A stretch of DNA of 64,000 nt from Microvirga alba (GCF_015694465.1 NZ_JADQDO010000004.1:124001-188000), one strand, 5' to 3'; shown: positions 52,781 through 62,354, counted from the stretch's first letter. Program-made: numbers and translations. Notes: generated from the sequence alone by a model not told the origin.

Positions 52781-54214
52781 ATGTATCCTAATGCAAATCT
52801 TTTCATCTCTGGCCGGTGGCGCCCCGCGCAAGGGGGCGAGGTGGGGCCGGTCTTCAATCCGGCCACGGAAGAGGAGATCGGGACCTTTGCCATCGCCAGC
52901 ATCGGCGATCTCGAAGAAGCCGTGTCGGCCGCGTCGAGCTCTTTTGCCGGCTGGCGAGCGCTAGGGCCTCTTGAGCGCAGCGGAATTCTCCGCAAAGCAT
53001 CCGCTCTCGTGCGCGAACGCGCCGGGGCAATCGCCACGATCATGACTGCTGAACAGGGGAAGCCGCTTGCGGAGGCGGAGCGCGAGGTTCTCAACAGCGC
53101 CGACATCGTCGAGTGGTTCGCCGAAGAGGGACGACGTACCTATGGTCGTGTCATACCGGCCCGCACGCCGAACGTCGTGCAGACAGTGTTCCGCGAACCG
53201 CTCGGTGTTGTGGCAGGCTTTTCGCCTTGGAACTTCCCCATAGCCCAGGCGGCCCGCAAGATCGGGGCCGCACTTTCCGCAGGATGTCCCATCATCTTGA
53301 AAGGACCGGAGGACACGCCTTCGTGCTGTGCCGAATTCGTGCGGGCATTTGCGGATGCGGGCGTCCCCGCGGGCGTCGTATCTTTGGTATTTGGCGTTCC
53401 GAATGACATCTCTGACTTTCTGATCGCTCATCCCGCCATCAGAAAGATATCGTTCACGGGTTCAACGGCGGTCGGAAAAATGCTCGCGGCCAAGGCCGGA
53501 GCCCAGATGAAGCGATGCACGATGGAACTCGGCGGACATGCGCCGGCTATCGTCTGCGACGACGCCGATTTCGATCGTGCGGTAAAAACCCTCGCCATGG
53601 CGAAGTTCCGCAATGCGGGACAGGTCTGCATCGCGCCGACGCGGTTTCTGGTGCAGAGGGGGGTCTACGATCGTTTCCTCGATGCTTTCATCGAAAGTGC
53701 GAAGTCAATTCGTGTCGGCGACGGCTCAAACGAGACGACAACGATGGGCCCGCTTGCTCATGGCCGGCGCATGGAGGCGATGGAGGAACTCGTTGCCGAT
53801 GGGACCAGGACAGGCGGCGAGATCCACCTCGGCGGAAAACGGGTGGGCAACAAGGGGCATTTCTTCGCCCCGACGGTCATCAGCGGGCTCGGGAAGGAAG
53901 CACGGCTCATGAATGAGGAGCCCTTCGGACCGCTCGCCTTGTTCGCGCCCTTCACGGAAATCGAGGAGGTTATTGAAGAGGCTAATCGGTTGCCATATGG
54001 GCTGGCCACCTATGCTTTCACCGGCTCATCGAGCGCGGCACATAAGCTTTCGTCAGGGATAGAGACGGGAATGATGACCATCAACCACCACGGCATGTCG
54101 TTGCCGGAGTTGCCGCACGGTGGAGTCAAGGATTCAGGATACGGCTCCGAAGGAGGAGCCGAGGCGCTCGAGGGATACATGACATTCAAATTCGTCACAC
54201 ACGCAATGACCTGA
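52781..54214 (+). CDS. NAD(P)-dependent aldehyde dehydrogenase (succinate-semialdehyde dehydrogenase-like)
   Basis: The 477-residue protein has all the ALDH landmarks: SPWNFPIAQAARK (residues 148-160), FTGSTAVGK, catalytic Glu 249 in MELGGHAP and Cys 283 in GQVCIAP, and FGPLALF near the C-terminus. ATG 52781 has AGGGA eight bases upstream, just after the ThDP stop. It should oxidise the aldehyde that the ThDP enzyme makes by decarboxylation. The exact aldehyde is open; SSADH similarity is by overall appearance. Confidence 0.92.
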   Translation: MYPNANLFISGRWRPAQGGEVGPVFNPATEEEIGTFAIASIGDLEEAVSAASSSFAGWRALGPLERSGILRKASALVRERAGAIATIMTAEQGKPLAEAEREVLNSADIVEWFAEEGRRTYGRVIPARTPNVVQTVFREPLGVVAGFSPWNFPIAQAARKIGAALSAGCPIILKGPEDTPSCCAEFVRAFADAGVPAGVVSLVFGVPNDISDFLIAHPAIRKISFTGSTAVGKMLAAKAGAQMKRCTMELGGHAPAIVCDDADFDRAVKTLAMAKFRNAGQVCIAPTRFLVQRGVYDRFLDAFIESAKSIRVGDGSNETTTMGPLAHGRRMEAMEELVADGTRTGGEIHLGGKRVGNKGHFFAPTVISGLGKEARLMNEEPFGPLALFAPFTEIEEVIEEANRLPYGLATYAFTGSSSAAHKLSSGIETGMMTINHHGMSLPELPHGGVKDSGYGSEGGAEALEGYMTFKFVTHAMT

Positions 54215-54260
54215 CCTTGGTCAGGAAATGCGGCGCCCGCAATGTCGCCGCATTTCTCTT

Positions 54261-55103
54261 TCAAGCCCCCGCGATGATCGGGTTCGATAATCTTCCGATT
54301 TCAGATATCTCCACCGAAATGCGGTCGCCTGGCTTCATCCAAAGCGGCGGCTGTCGCGCATGGCCGACGCCCGCGGGTGTGCCAGTCGCGATGACGTCTC
54401 CTGGCCGGAGCTGGATGATGGTTGAGAGATAGGCGATCGTTTTCGGGATCGAATGGATCAGCATGTCGAGCCCCGAATGCTGCACGCGTTCCCCATTAAG
54501 GAAAGTCGACAAACTGAGCGTGGACGGATCCGGAATCTCGTCCGCTGTCACCAGAAACGGACCGCTCGATCCGGATGCCTGAAAATTCTTGCCGGCCGAG
54601 ATGCAGCGCTTTTGATAGTCGCGAACGCTACCATCCATAAAGCAGGTGTAGCCTGCAACATAAGACAGAGCTTCGCTCTCGAGGATGTGGCGGCCAGGCT
54701 TTCCGATCACCAGCGCCAACTCGCCCTCGAAATCGAACTGCTCTGACGCCTGTGGCGCTTCCAGCGGCATGTCGTGACCGACAATCGTGTCATCGACGCG
54801 AATGAAATATCCCGGCCAAGCCTTTTCAGTTTTCCCTGCCTCCGCAGCGTGGTCTCGATAGTTGGCGCCCACACAGAGCGTTTTTGAGGGCTCGGGAATA
54901 ATGGGTAGGAACGTCACCTCGACAAGTGAAACGTCGGGTGTGGTCTCCCGCGCGATGGCGCCAAGCTCGGCGAGCCGATTGGCCTCGATGGCGCCACGGA
55001 GTGTCTCGATGCCGGGCAACCTGGCCGCCAACGTCACCAGCCCTTCACCGGAAAGTGCACCGAATGTCGCCGTGCCATTCTTGATGTAGCTTGCAAATTT
55101 CAT
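54261..55103 (-). CDS. Fumarylacetoacetate hydrolase family protein
   Basis: The 280-residue protein has the FAH fold: an N-terminal region with GANYRDHAAEAGK, the metal motif DFEGELALVIGK (Glu/Glu) and DVIATGTPAGVGHARQPP near the end. Members cleave C-C bonds of fumaryl-type oxo acids or tautomerise oxaloacetate. It overlaps the upstream lyase gene by four bases (ATGA), so the two act together; an oxaloacetate tautomerase role would fit the neighbour. It ends the minus-strand operon and is convergent with the ALDH gene. Confidence 0.9.
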   Translation of the reverse strand: MKFASYIKNGTATFGALSGEGLVTLAARLPGIETLRGAIEANRLAELGAIARETTPDVSLVEVTFLPIIPEPSKTLCVGANYRDHAAEAGKTEKAWPGYFIRVDDTIVGHDMPLEAPQASEQFDFEGELALVIGKPGRHILESEALSYVAGYTCFMDGSVRDYQKRCISAGKNFQASGSSGPFLVTADEIPDPSTLSLSTFLNGERVQHSGLDMLIHSIPKTIAYLSTIIQLRPGDVIATGTPAGVGHARQPPLWMKPGDRISVEISEIGRLSNPIIAGA

Positions 55104-55981
55104 GAGAGGGTCCGGTCTTTACTGGGTGCCGACAGATATTGCCGCCTGGCTTGCTCGTATTCGGCGGCGTTCGTGAGATGGCGCATGAGCTCGGAATGAT
55201 TGGCAGCGAGGTACCCCCCACCCGGCCGCTGCGCCACCAATGCCTGATGCGCAGCGCCAATCGCGGCGGTCATGGGCTTGGTGCCGCTTGGAAAAGCGAT
55301 GCGCACTCCCCGCGAGGCGAGATAGGTGTCATCATCAAAGTCGGGCCCTGGTTTGGGCATAACAAACGGAAGTGTAACAGCACCCGTGAGGTTCTCGAGT
55401 TCGGCCCGCGTTTTGACACCTTGGACGAAGATCGCATCAACGCCGGTCTCCTCGAAGGCGCGAACCCGCGCTATCGCTTCGTTGAGGCCTCCCTGGGCGA
55501 GCCCCAGATTGGTACGCCCGACGACGATGAAACTTGGATCATCCCGCCCCGAGAGCGCCGCACGCAGCTTGCCTTGTGCCTCGTCAATCGGGATAAGCCT
55601 GTTTTGCGTCGTGCCGAAAGCAGCCGGAAGCTCGGTATCCTCAATTGTAACCGCGCAGAGCCCGACAGTCTCCAATTCACGCACAAAGCGCCGCACATTG
55701 ATGGCGTTGCCATAGCCGTGATCCCCATCCGCGATGAGGGGGAGGCTGCTCGCACGGGTCATACGGTGGACCTGATCGACGAACTCCGACATTGTCACGA
55801 GAGCGATGTCCGGGTCGCCGAGGACAGAGAGCGCCACATCTGAGCCAGGAATCATACCCGCTTCATAACCGAGGCTTTCGGCGATCCGCACCGACAGAGG
55901 GTCAAAGACGATGCCGGGGCGGATGCAGCCCTCGCCACCCAGAATACGCCTCATGGCATCGCGGCGTTTGCGAGTATCCAT
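55100..55981 (-). CDS. Isocitrate lyase/PEP mutase superfamily lyase (oxaloacetate decarboxylase-like)
   Basis: The 293-residue TIM-barrel protein matches the oxaloacetate-decarboxylase branch of this superfamily as I recall it: GIVFDPLSVRIAESLGYEAG at the start, then LPLIADGDHGYGNAINV, VTIEDTELPAAFG, and VGRTNLGLAQGG. The nucleophile-loop Cys of isocitrate lyases is not present. PEP mutase or carboxyphosphonoenolpyruvate mutase activity is less likely but not excluded. It is read with the FAH gene (ATGA overlap) and starts five bases after the ABC ATPase stop. Confidence 0.87.
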   Translation of the reverse strand: MDTRKRRDAMRRILGGEGCIRPGIVFDPLSVRIAESLGYEAGMIPGSDVALSVLGDPDIALVTMSEFVDQVHRMTRASSLPLIADGDHGYGNAINVRRFVRELETVGLCAVTIEDTELPAAFGTTQNRLIPIDEAQGKLRAALSGRDDPSFIVVGRTNLGLAQGGLNEAIARVRAFEETGVDAIFVQGVKTRAELENLTGAVTLPFVMPKPGPDFDDDTYLASRGVRIAFPSGTKPMTAAIGAAHQALVAQRPGGGYLAANHSELMRHLTNAAEYEQARRQYLSAPSKDRTLS

Positions 55982-55986
55982 GCGCC

Positions 55987-57156
55987 CTACGCCGCAACCT
56001 GATTGCGTCGACCACGGCCGAATTCCGCGGCGTCGTCCCCCTCATCGACAGTGAGAGCCAGCGCGTTCTGGAAATCGAATTCAACCGACACCGAGGAGCC
56101 CTTCTCGAACACGTCGTGCGAACCGACATTTGCGTGAAGCAATTGTCCTCCGATATCGATTTCGTAGCGAATGAGATGACCAAGAAATCCGGCTGATTTT
56201 ATCGTCCCTTGGATCTGATTGACGTTCTGGCCACCGTTCGGGGTTAACGAGAGGGCAATATTCTCAGGCCGGATCGAAACGACAATCGTCTCGCCGGCTT
56301 TCATGCTGCGTGTAAAACGACAGGCAATTTTGCGCCCGCTCGCAAGCGTGACCGACCCGAAGGCATCTTCTGGCACATCGGCATCGACCTTTGCCTGAAT
56401 AACATTGGTCGACCCCATGAAACTCGCAACGAAGCCGTTTGCCGGGCGAAAATAGATATCCTGCGGGGTTCCCATCTGCACGATGAGACCTTTGTTCATC
56501 ACCGCGATCAGATCGGACATTTCCAATGCCTCGGCTTGATCATGCGTGACATAGATCGTCGTTACCCCGAGGCGAGCCTGCAGGCTCTTGAGTTCCGCCC
56601 GCATCTCATCGCGCAGCAGAGCGTCGAGATTCGAAAGCGGTTCGTCAAGAAGAAGCAGACTGGGTGTTTTAACAATGGCTCGAGCGAGCGCCACGCGTTG
56701 CTGCTGTCCACCTGATAGCTGAGTGGCAGAGCGACTCTCAAAACCCATGAGATCGACTGATGCAAGAGCCTTCTCCACCATCTCCTTCACCTGCGTTGAG
56801 GTATACTTCTCGCGCCCCACACGGAGCGGAAAGGCAACATTCTCAAATACTGTCAGATGAGGCCAGATGGCGTAGGACTGAAAGACCATGCCGATGTTGC
56901 GTCGGTTGAGGGGAATGTGCTGGCCGGTGCCGGCGTCGAAAAAAGTGGTCGCTCCAAGGCGGATTGCACCAGTGTTGGGAGTTTCGAGGCCCGCGATGCA
57001 GCGCAACGTCGTTGTCTTGCCACATCCGGATGGCCCAAGAAGCGTGAAAAAGGTGCCATTCTTCAGTTCAAAATCGGCCTGTCGGACGCCGCCGGTCGTT
57101 CCTAAATAGATTTTAGATAGACCGCTGACCGTGAGTGATGGTTGGACATTCTTCAT
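55987..57156 (-). CDS. ABC transporter ATP-binding protein (Fe3+/2-aminoethylphosphonate type)
   Basis: The 389-residue nucleotide-binding subunit has Walker A LGPSGCGKTT, LSGGQQQRVALARA, Walker B LLLDEPLSNLD and a C-terminal TOBE-like regulatory extension (about residues 250-389). The class transports ferric-ion, spermidine/putrescine or 2-aminoethylphosphonate-type substrates. It is followed by the lyase gene five bases later and preceded by the fused permease gene (five bases apart). Confidence 0.92.
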   Translation of the reverse strand: MKNVQPSLTVSGLSKIYLGTTGGVRQADFELKNGTFFTLLGPSGCGKTTTLRCIAGLETPNTGAIRLGATTFFDAGTGQHIPLNRRNIGMVFQSYAIWPHLTVFENVAFPLRVGREKYTSTQVKEMVEKALASVDLMGFESRSATQLSGGQQQRVALARAIVKTPSLLLLDEPLSNLDALLRDEMRAELKSLQARLGVTTIYVTHDQAEALEMSDLIAVMNKGLIVQMGTPQDIYFRPANGFVASFMGSTNVIQAKVDADVPEDAFGSVTLASGRKIACRFTRSMKAGETIVVSIRPENIALSLTPNGGQNVNQIQGTIKSAGFLGHLIRYEIDIGGQLLHANVGSHDVFEKGSSVSVEFDFQNALALTVDEGDDAAEFGRGRRNQVAA

Positions 57157-57161
57157 CAGGA

Positions 57162-58889
57162 TTACTTTCCAGAAATCAGATCAGTGCGTCGACGGGTGAT
57201 GATATACAAGGTAGCGGTGAATAGCGTCATCGCAGCGGTCCATACGACACCCATGGCAGCAACTTCGCCGCCAGCTCCGTTGACCCACTGATCGAACATC
57301 GCAACCGACATTGTTTTTGCGTTGTAGCCTGCCAACAAAACAGCAATCGAAAGTTCTTTTGCCGCGATGAGGAAAATGAAAAGCCATCCGGCGATGAGCG
57401 ATGGTGAGATCAACGGAACAAGAATGCGCTTCAGGGTTGTGACCTTCGTGGCACCCGAAATGCTGGCGGCGTCTTCCAGTTCGCGATGAATCTGTATGAT
57501 GCCTGCGTGTGAATAACGCATCCCATAGGGAAGATAGCGGATCACAAATGCAAAGCCGATCACCCACAATGTGCCGTAAACGGGAAGCGGGAAATTCAGC
57601 GCCATCTCGATCATCGCGACACCTAGAACGATGCCGGGGAAGACGAGCGGAACGCTGGTCAGCTGATCGAGCAACGCGCTGCCACGCCAGCGCCGGACGC
57701 TCATCCACGCCGCAATCGAGGTAATCGTCATCGCGACTGTCGCGGAGGCGACCGCAACAATGAGAGTGTTCAGAGCAAGCTCCAGGTAGTAGGCTTGGGC
57801 AAACACTGCGCGATAATGGTCGAGCGTAAGGTTCATCAACCCCGCCAGGTTCATCGGGCGGGCGAATGGCGTCAGCGAATTATAGAGAATCGCCGCAAGC
57901 GGCAAAATCAGAACGACGAAACCATTGAACAAGATCAGTGCGGCACCAATCCACCGACCTCGCCCGAGATCGAACGGTCGCGGACGGTAGCCCTTGCCGG
58001 TGATGGAGGCAAAGCGCTCCGCGTGCTTTGCCAGCTTGCCATAGTAGTGCAGGAGCACCGCAACCACCACCATCAGCACCACCGAGAATGCGCTGGCGTG
58101 GCCCATCTGCGGCGGAACGCGGGTCATCGACAGATAGATGTCCGTCGTAAGCAAGCTGATCTTGGACGGAGTACCGATAAGCACCGGAACATCGAACGCC
58201 TCAAGATTGCGAATGAAGACAAAAAGACCGAGGCCCAAAATGGCCGGAAGGGCGAGCCTGAGTGAAATGCGCGTCACAGTCGCGAAGACGGAAGCGCCTG
58301 CCATGCGCGCCGCCTCCTCCATATCAGCATTCGACCGACGAAACGTGGCTGAGAGGAGCAGGAACACGAGCGGCGACCACAAGAATCCTTCAATCAAAAC
58401 CATCCCAGTAATCGAATAGACGTTGAAGAATGTCCCTGATGAATCAGCCAGCGCGCGATAGATGCTGTTCACCGGCCCTGCGCGGCCAAGAATATACAGC
58501 CAAGCGCTGACGTAGATGATGTAGGGTGTGCCGAGTGAAATAATTGCCGAAATGTAAGCGAGCGGCTTGAAAGGCACATTGGTGCGCTCGACCAGCCAGG
58601 CAACGAGGCCGCCATTGACAAGTGATAACACCATCGCCAGGGCGGCGAACGACACCGAATTCCACGCGCTTACATAAAGGTGCGGATCGTTGAATAGCAT
58701 CGCGTAATTGGCGAGGGTAAATCCGAGATCCTCGCCCCGCAAACTTGTCCGGATCAGCACAATGACCGGCGGAATGACAATTGCTGCCAGAATGACACTG
58801 AGAACAATAGCCGGAAGCCTCTCAAGGATCCGCTCGCCTAGAGGCTTGCGATAAACAGGCAAAGGCGCAGCGAGATCAAGCGTACTCAT
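57162..58889 (-). CDS. ABC transporter permease, fused two-domain (Fe3+-type)
   Basis: The 575-residue protein has about twelve membrane helices in two similar halves, as in FbpB-type permeases. Each half carries an EAA-like loop: EEAARMAGASVFATVTRI (first) and EDAASISGATKVTTLKRI (second). It overlaps the binding-protein gene upstream by four bases. It works with the adjacent binding protein and ATPase to import one compound, unassigned but likely the pathway substrate. Confidence 0.92.
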   Translation of the reverse strand: MSTLDLAAPLPVYRKPLGERILERLPAIVLSVILAAIVIPPVIVLIRTSLRGEDLGFTLANYAMLFNDPHLYVSAWNSVSFAALAMVLSLVNGGLVAWLVERTNVPFKPLAYISAIISLGTPYIIYVSAWLYILGRAGPVNSIYRALADSSGTFFNVYSITGMVLIEGFLWSPLVFLLLSATFRRSNADMEEAARMAGASVFATVTRISLRLALPAILGLGLFVFIRNLEAFDVPVLIGTPSKISLLTTDIYLSMTRVPPQMGHASAFSVVLMVVVAVLLHYYGKLAKHAERFASITGKGYRPRPFDLGRGRWIGAALILFNGFVVLILPLAAILYNSLTPFARPMNLAGLMNLTLDHYRAVFAQAYYLELALNTLIVAVASATVAMTITSIAAWMSVRRWRGSALLDQLTSVPLVFPGIVLGVAMIEMALNFPLPVYGTLWVIGFAFVIRYLPYGMRYSHAGIIQIHRELEDAASISGATKVTTLKRILVPLISPSLIAGWLFIFLIAAKELSIAVLLAGYNAKTMSVAMFDQWVNGAGGEVAAMGVVWTAAMTLFTATLYIITRRRTDLISGK

Positions 58890-59926
58890 CGGAACAACTC
58901 ATTGTAGACGGTGACCCACTTCGGCAGTTCGGTCTCAACGATTTCCGGCGTCAGCACTTGCGCCTTGAAGTTGCCGCCCTCCGGCTTTTCGGCCGGGACC
59001 TTGGCGGATACCTTCGGGTGCGAGGGGATGTACCCCGCATCACGGATGACATGCTGCCCCTCTTCCGACAAACTGAAATCGATAAAGAGTTTGCCAGCGT
59101 TGGGGTTCGGTCCCTTGAGCAGCATCACGATATCGAGCGTAGCGGTGACGGGCTCAAGTTTCAGCCACTTTACCGGCGCGCCTTTGGCAGCGCTGATGTC
59201 CGAATGATTGTTGAATGTTGCGATTGCGAGAGGATATTCGCCAGCGATCACCTGATCGAGCACCACGCGCTGGTTGGAAGGCACATTGACGAGTTTTTGC
59301 GCAGCCAGCTTTTGAAGATAGGCTAGGCCTTTGTCCTGCCCCATGCTCTGCAATATCGTTCCGATAAAGCCTGCGGCGCCCCCTTGCGTCAGTTGGTTTG
59401 TCCAGGCGATCTTGCCGGTCCACTTCGGATCGAGCAAGTCCTGATAGCCCTTCGGCTCGTCCGTAGCCTTGACCAAGTCTGTGTTCACCGCGGCGACCAG
59501 GAAGTAGAGCGCGTCCGCCGTCCACATCCCATTGGGGTCTTTGAGCTCCGCCGGGTAGTCTTTCGCCGAGTCTGGAATATACTTCTCGACTGCATTGGCC
59601 TTGATCAAGGGCCAGACCGCTGAGCCACCGTGATGGACATCGCCTCGCACGCCCCCGGCACGGGCCTCCCCGAGCAGCTTCAGGAGGAGATCGGTCGCCG
59701 TTCCCGGCACGATTTGCACCTTGATGCCGGGGTATTTCTTTTCAAAGGCAGCGGCCATCGGGCGCGCAAGTTGGTTCTCGACGAAGGAAACATACCAGAC
59801 GACTTGGCCCTCCTTCTTGGCTGCATCGATCATTCCTTGATCAGCGGCGCGCCCGACCCCAAAGGAAGCCATAAAGGCAACCACGCCGAGCGATAAGCCA
59901 AACAGCCGACTGCGCAGACCATTCAT
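58886..59926 (-). CDS. ABC transporter solute-binding protein (Fe3+/2-aminoethylphosphonate type)
   Basis: The 346-residue periplasmic protein has a signal peptide (about residues 1-27, ending GRA or AADQ) and EGQVVWYVSFVENQLARPMA, YPGIKVQIVPGTATDL, and NVPSNQRVVLDQVIAGEYPL. Its ATG overlaps nothing, but its stop overlaps the permease start by four bases. The iron-binding Tyr pair of FbpA was not seen, so a small organic anion is a better guess than iron. A close paralogue is encoded at 48066. Confidence 0.92.
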   Translation of the reverse strand: MNGLRSRLFGLSLGVVAFMASFGVGRAADQGMIDAAKKEGQVVWYVSFVENQLARPMAAAFEKKYPGIKVQIVPGTATDLLLKLLGEARAGGVRGDVHHGGSAVWPLIKANAVEKYIPDSAKDYPAELKDPNGMWTADALYFLVAAVNTDLVKATDEPKGYQDLLDPKWTGKIAWTNQLTQGGAAGFIGTILQSMGQDKGLAYLQKLAAQKLVNVPSNQRVVLDQVIAGEYPLAIATFNNHSDISAAKGAPVKWLKLEPVTATLDIVMLLKGPNPNAGKLFIDFSLSEEGQHVIRDAGYIPSHPKVSAKVPAEKPEGGNFKAQVLTPEIVETELPKWVTVYNELFR

Positions 59927-60005
59927 CAGTTCCTCCCGTTATCGCGCCCTTGTGGCGTCGTTATCGTTCACAGAATAAGCGGCGGGATCCCCGACGCTTA
60001 GATAT

Positions 60006-60785
60006 TCAATGCCCCCGATAAATGGGCTTTCTCTTCTCCTGGAAGGCAATACGCCCTTCGATACGGTCCTTTGTGTCGCGCAACAGGCCCCACGTCATCC
60101 GTTCTTGCGTGATGGCGTCAGCAAGCGTCATGTTCAGTCCCCGCCGCACAAGCCCCTTGACGGCATTCACCGCGAGCGGAGCATTCGCCGCGATTTTTAG
60201 AGCAATCGCACGAGCTTCCGTCATCAGACCCTCTGCCGGAACGGCCCTGCTGATGAGACCAATCCTCAAGGCTTCCGTCGCATCAATCGTTTCTGCCGCG
60301 AGCAGCATGAGCATCGCGTCGCTCATGCCAATCGTACGCGGGAGACGTTGCGTGCCGCCAGCGCCCGGAATTGAACCGACCCGCACCTCCGGCAACGCGA
60401 ATTTTGCGGTGTCCGCTGCAATGCGAATGTCGCACGCGAGCGCCATTTCCAGGCCGCCCCCCATGGCGAGACCATTGACCGCGCAGATGATCGGCTTATC
60501 CATGTCGATCGCGTCAATCCACCGAGGCTCGCGGGACCCGCCACCGAAACTAAGTTGCGCGTGACTCTCCTTCGGCGGCATCGTTTTCTTGAGGTCGGCA
60601 CCGACACAGAAGGCCTTTTGTCCCTCACCGCTGATAATGACGACGCGGACGGCAGGATCAATCCGCACCTGATTGAGCGCGTCGGACAGCTCCTGCTGCG
60701 TCTCGGGATCGAGGGCATTCAGCGCCTCGGGCCGGCTTAGCAGGAGCGTTGCAATTCCGTCTTCGATTGAGAATTTGAGCGCCAC
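60006..60785 (-). CDS. Enoyl-CoA hydratase/isomerase family protein
   Basis: The 259-residue crotonase-fold protein has the family motifs: RPEALNALDPET, the oxyanion-hole region AFCVGADLKK, CAVNGLAMGGGLEMALACDIRIAA and LPEVRVGSIPGAGGTQRLPR with the catalytic Glu of the classical hydratase. It hydrates a 2-enoyl-CoA or isomerises a CoA-ester double bond. Located 79 bases before the binding-protein gene, on the same strand, it may be part of the same long transcript. The CoA-transferase at 63536 could supply its substrate. Confidence 0.92.
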   Translation of the reverse strand: MALKFSIEDGIATLLLSRPEALNALDPETQQELSDALNQVRIDPAVRVVIISGEGQKAFCVGADLKKTMPPKESHAQLSFGGGSREPRWIDAIDMDKPIICAVNGLAMGGGLEMALACDIRIAADTAKFALPEVRVGSIPGAGGTQRLPRTIGMSDAMLMLLAAETIDATEALRIGLISRAVPAEGLMTEARAIALKIAANAPLAVNAVKGLVRRGLNMTLADAITQERMTWGLLRDTKDRIEGRIAFQEKRKPIYRGH

Positions 60786-60909
60786 GGCAGTCCTTACAGC
60801 GATAAAAGTATTGATGCGGCACGCGGCGTATGCCGCTGGTGTCCTTATCTTCGGGTTGACTTGGCCCGTCGGTCAAACGAGCTTTCCGAGCCCTTGTGTT
60901 GATGAAAAA

Positions 60910-61710
60910 TCACGAAGACGGCAGTCGGCGCGCGCATCGTAAAAATGCACGAATCCGATCGGCAACGAGATCGGGCGTCAAAACCGGCATGACATGGCCG
61001 GACAAGAGCGTCTCGAAGACAGCGCCTTTTATCATGCCGGCATCGCACGCGACCCGCTCTGGCGGACGCGTGCCATCCTCCGAACCCGCAAGCACGAGCG
61101 CCCGACAGCATAATGCCTCAAGATCGGTGGTTAGATCGAGTTGCAAGAGCATTTGATAATAAGCGGCGTAACTCACCGGATCGTTGCCGATCGCCCGGCC
61201 TCGAAACGCCCTGAAGCGACCCGGATCGGTTCGAAACCGTGCTGGATAAGTAGCATCGAGCCGGGCCTCCACGCGGCCCCGCAAGCCGCCGCCACGAATG
61301 CTCTCGGCGATCGCGATTGTCGCCTCCTGTCGCTCTTGCGGGATCCCAGTCGCCGGCGACATGAGGGTCAAGTTCTCGACCCGAGAGGGGTAGCGAGCGG
61401 CGAAGCCCACCGCGACCGCGGCGCCGACCGCGACGCCCGCGATCGAAACGGGATCGTCGATGCCCAACGCGTCGAGCAACGATCTCAGATCTTCGATCAG
61501 TTCGTCGAAAGACAAGGTTCGGATTTTTTGCGAGAGGCCTGCTCCGCGCATATCGAACCGCAGAACACGAAAGTCGGGGAATCGATCGACCACCGCGTCC
61601 CAAGTCTCGAGCGTTCCCCCCATCTCATGCAGCAGGATGAGCGTGCGCTCGCCGGTGCCCGCCAATTCATATCGCAGGGACACACCGTTGACATCCGTCC
61701 AATCGATCAC
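60910..61710 (-). CDS. Alpha/beta hydrolase (enol-lactonase/HSL-like)
   Basis: The 266-residue protein has an alpha/beta-hydrolase fold with LILLHEMGGTLETWDAVVD at the oxyanion hole, and FDMRGAGLSQ and SIAGVAVGAAVAVGFAARYP at the nucleophile-elbow region. The usual nucleophile motif G-x-S-x-G is not seen: the elbow reads AGVAVG, so the Ser nucleophile is replaced by Val/Ala if the alignment is right. The catalytic Asp and His regions (GSEDGTRPP, LLSGHVMPVL) look normal. The protein may therefore have lost hydrolase activity or use a variant mechanism. Confidence 0.75.
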   Translation of the reverse strand: MIDWTDVNGVSLRYELAGTGERTLILLHEMGGTLETWDAVVDRFPDFRVLRFDMRGAGLSQKIRTLSFDELIEDLRSLLDALGIDDPVSIAGVAVGAAVAVGFAARYPSRVENLTLMSPATGIPQERQEATIAIAESIRGGGLRGRVEARLDATYPARFRTDPGRFRAFRGRAIGNDPVSYAAYYQMLLQLDLTTDLEALCCRALVLAGSEDGTRPPERVACDAGMIKGAVFETLLSGHVMPVLTPDLVADRIRAFLRCARRLPSS

Positions 61711-61720
61711 CGTTCACCCC

Positions 61721-62332
61721 TCACTCGCGGAATTCGGTGGCCTGAAAGGAAGGCCTTCTGCACAACTGCTCGTACCAAGTCGCCAATTCCTGCCGTTCGC
61801 TGCGCCAGTTCTCTGCAGAAAACCGGAAATCCGCGTACGACAGCGCACAGCCGATCGCGATGAAGCCGATATCGAGACGCCGTCCGTGCCACGACGGAGC
61901 GGCATTATTCCACGCGTCGGCGACGCGCTGCAATTTGCCTCGACAAATAGCCACATATTGTGGGCTCAACGGATGATCGGCCCGCCGCCGCTCGCCATAC
62001 CAGCGCATGAAGTTCGCAAGCAGGCCGTCCGCCTCCGCTTGCCGCCGGGCCATTTCCAAGCGCGCGTCGGGATGGATCGGGACAAGCAGGGTAGCGACGT
62101 TCAGCTGTGAGAGATAGTCACAGATGACACCCGAATCGTAAAGACTCGTGCCGTCGTCGAGCACGAGCGTCGGTAGTTGCCCGAGCGGGTTGTGCGAACC
62201 GACCTCCTCGTCGGTCTGGAGAAACGACACAACCTTCGGCACGCGTTCGATGTCGTCAATCAAGCCGACCTCATGTGCACAGACCAGCACTTTCCGCACG
62301 AAGGGAGAGCGATCCGATGAATAAAGTTTCAT
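61721..62332 (-). CDS. Glutathione S-transferase family protein
   Basis: The 203-residue protein has the N-terminal thioredoxin-like domain (about residues 1-78; MKLYSSDRSPFVRKVLVCAH with Ser active site region, NPLGQLPTLVLDDGTSLYDS) and an all-helical C-terminal domain. Its role may be isomerisation of a maleyl-type ring-cleavage product or conjugation; family alone does not decide. It is the first gene of the minus-strand operon, divergent from the LysR gene. Confidence 0.88.
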   Translation of the reverse strand: MKLYSSDRSPFVRKVLVCAHEVGLIDDIERVPKVVSFLQTDEEVGSHNPLGQLPTLVLDDGTSLYDSGVICDYLSQLNVATLLVPIHPDARLEMARRQAEADGLLANFMRWYGERRRADHPLSPQYVAICRGKLQRVADAWNNAAPSWHGRRLDIGFIAIGCALSYADFRFSAENWRSERQELATWYEQLCRRPSFQATEFRE

Positions 62333-62354
62333 GTCAATTACCAGCTCTCAGACT

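Noticed and set aside
55100-55981. Phosphoenolpyruvate mutase / phosphonate biosynthesis gene
   Set aside because: The sequence fits the oxaloacetate-decarboxylase branch better, and no phosphonopyruvate decarboxylase or transaminase context for phosphonate synthesis is present.
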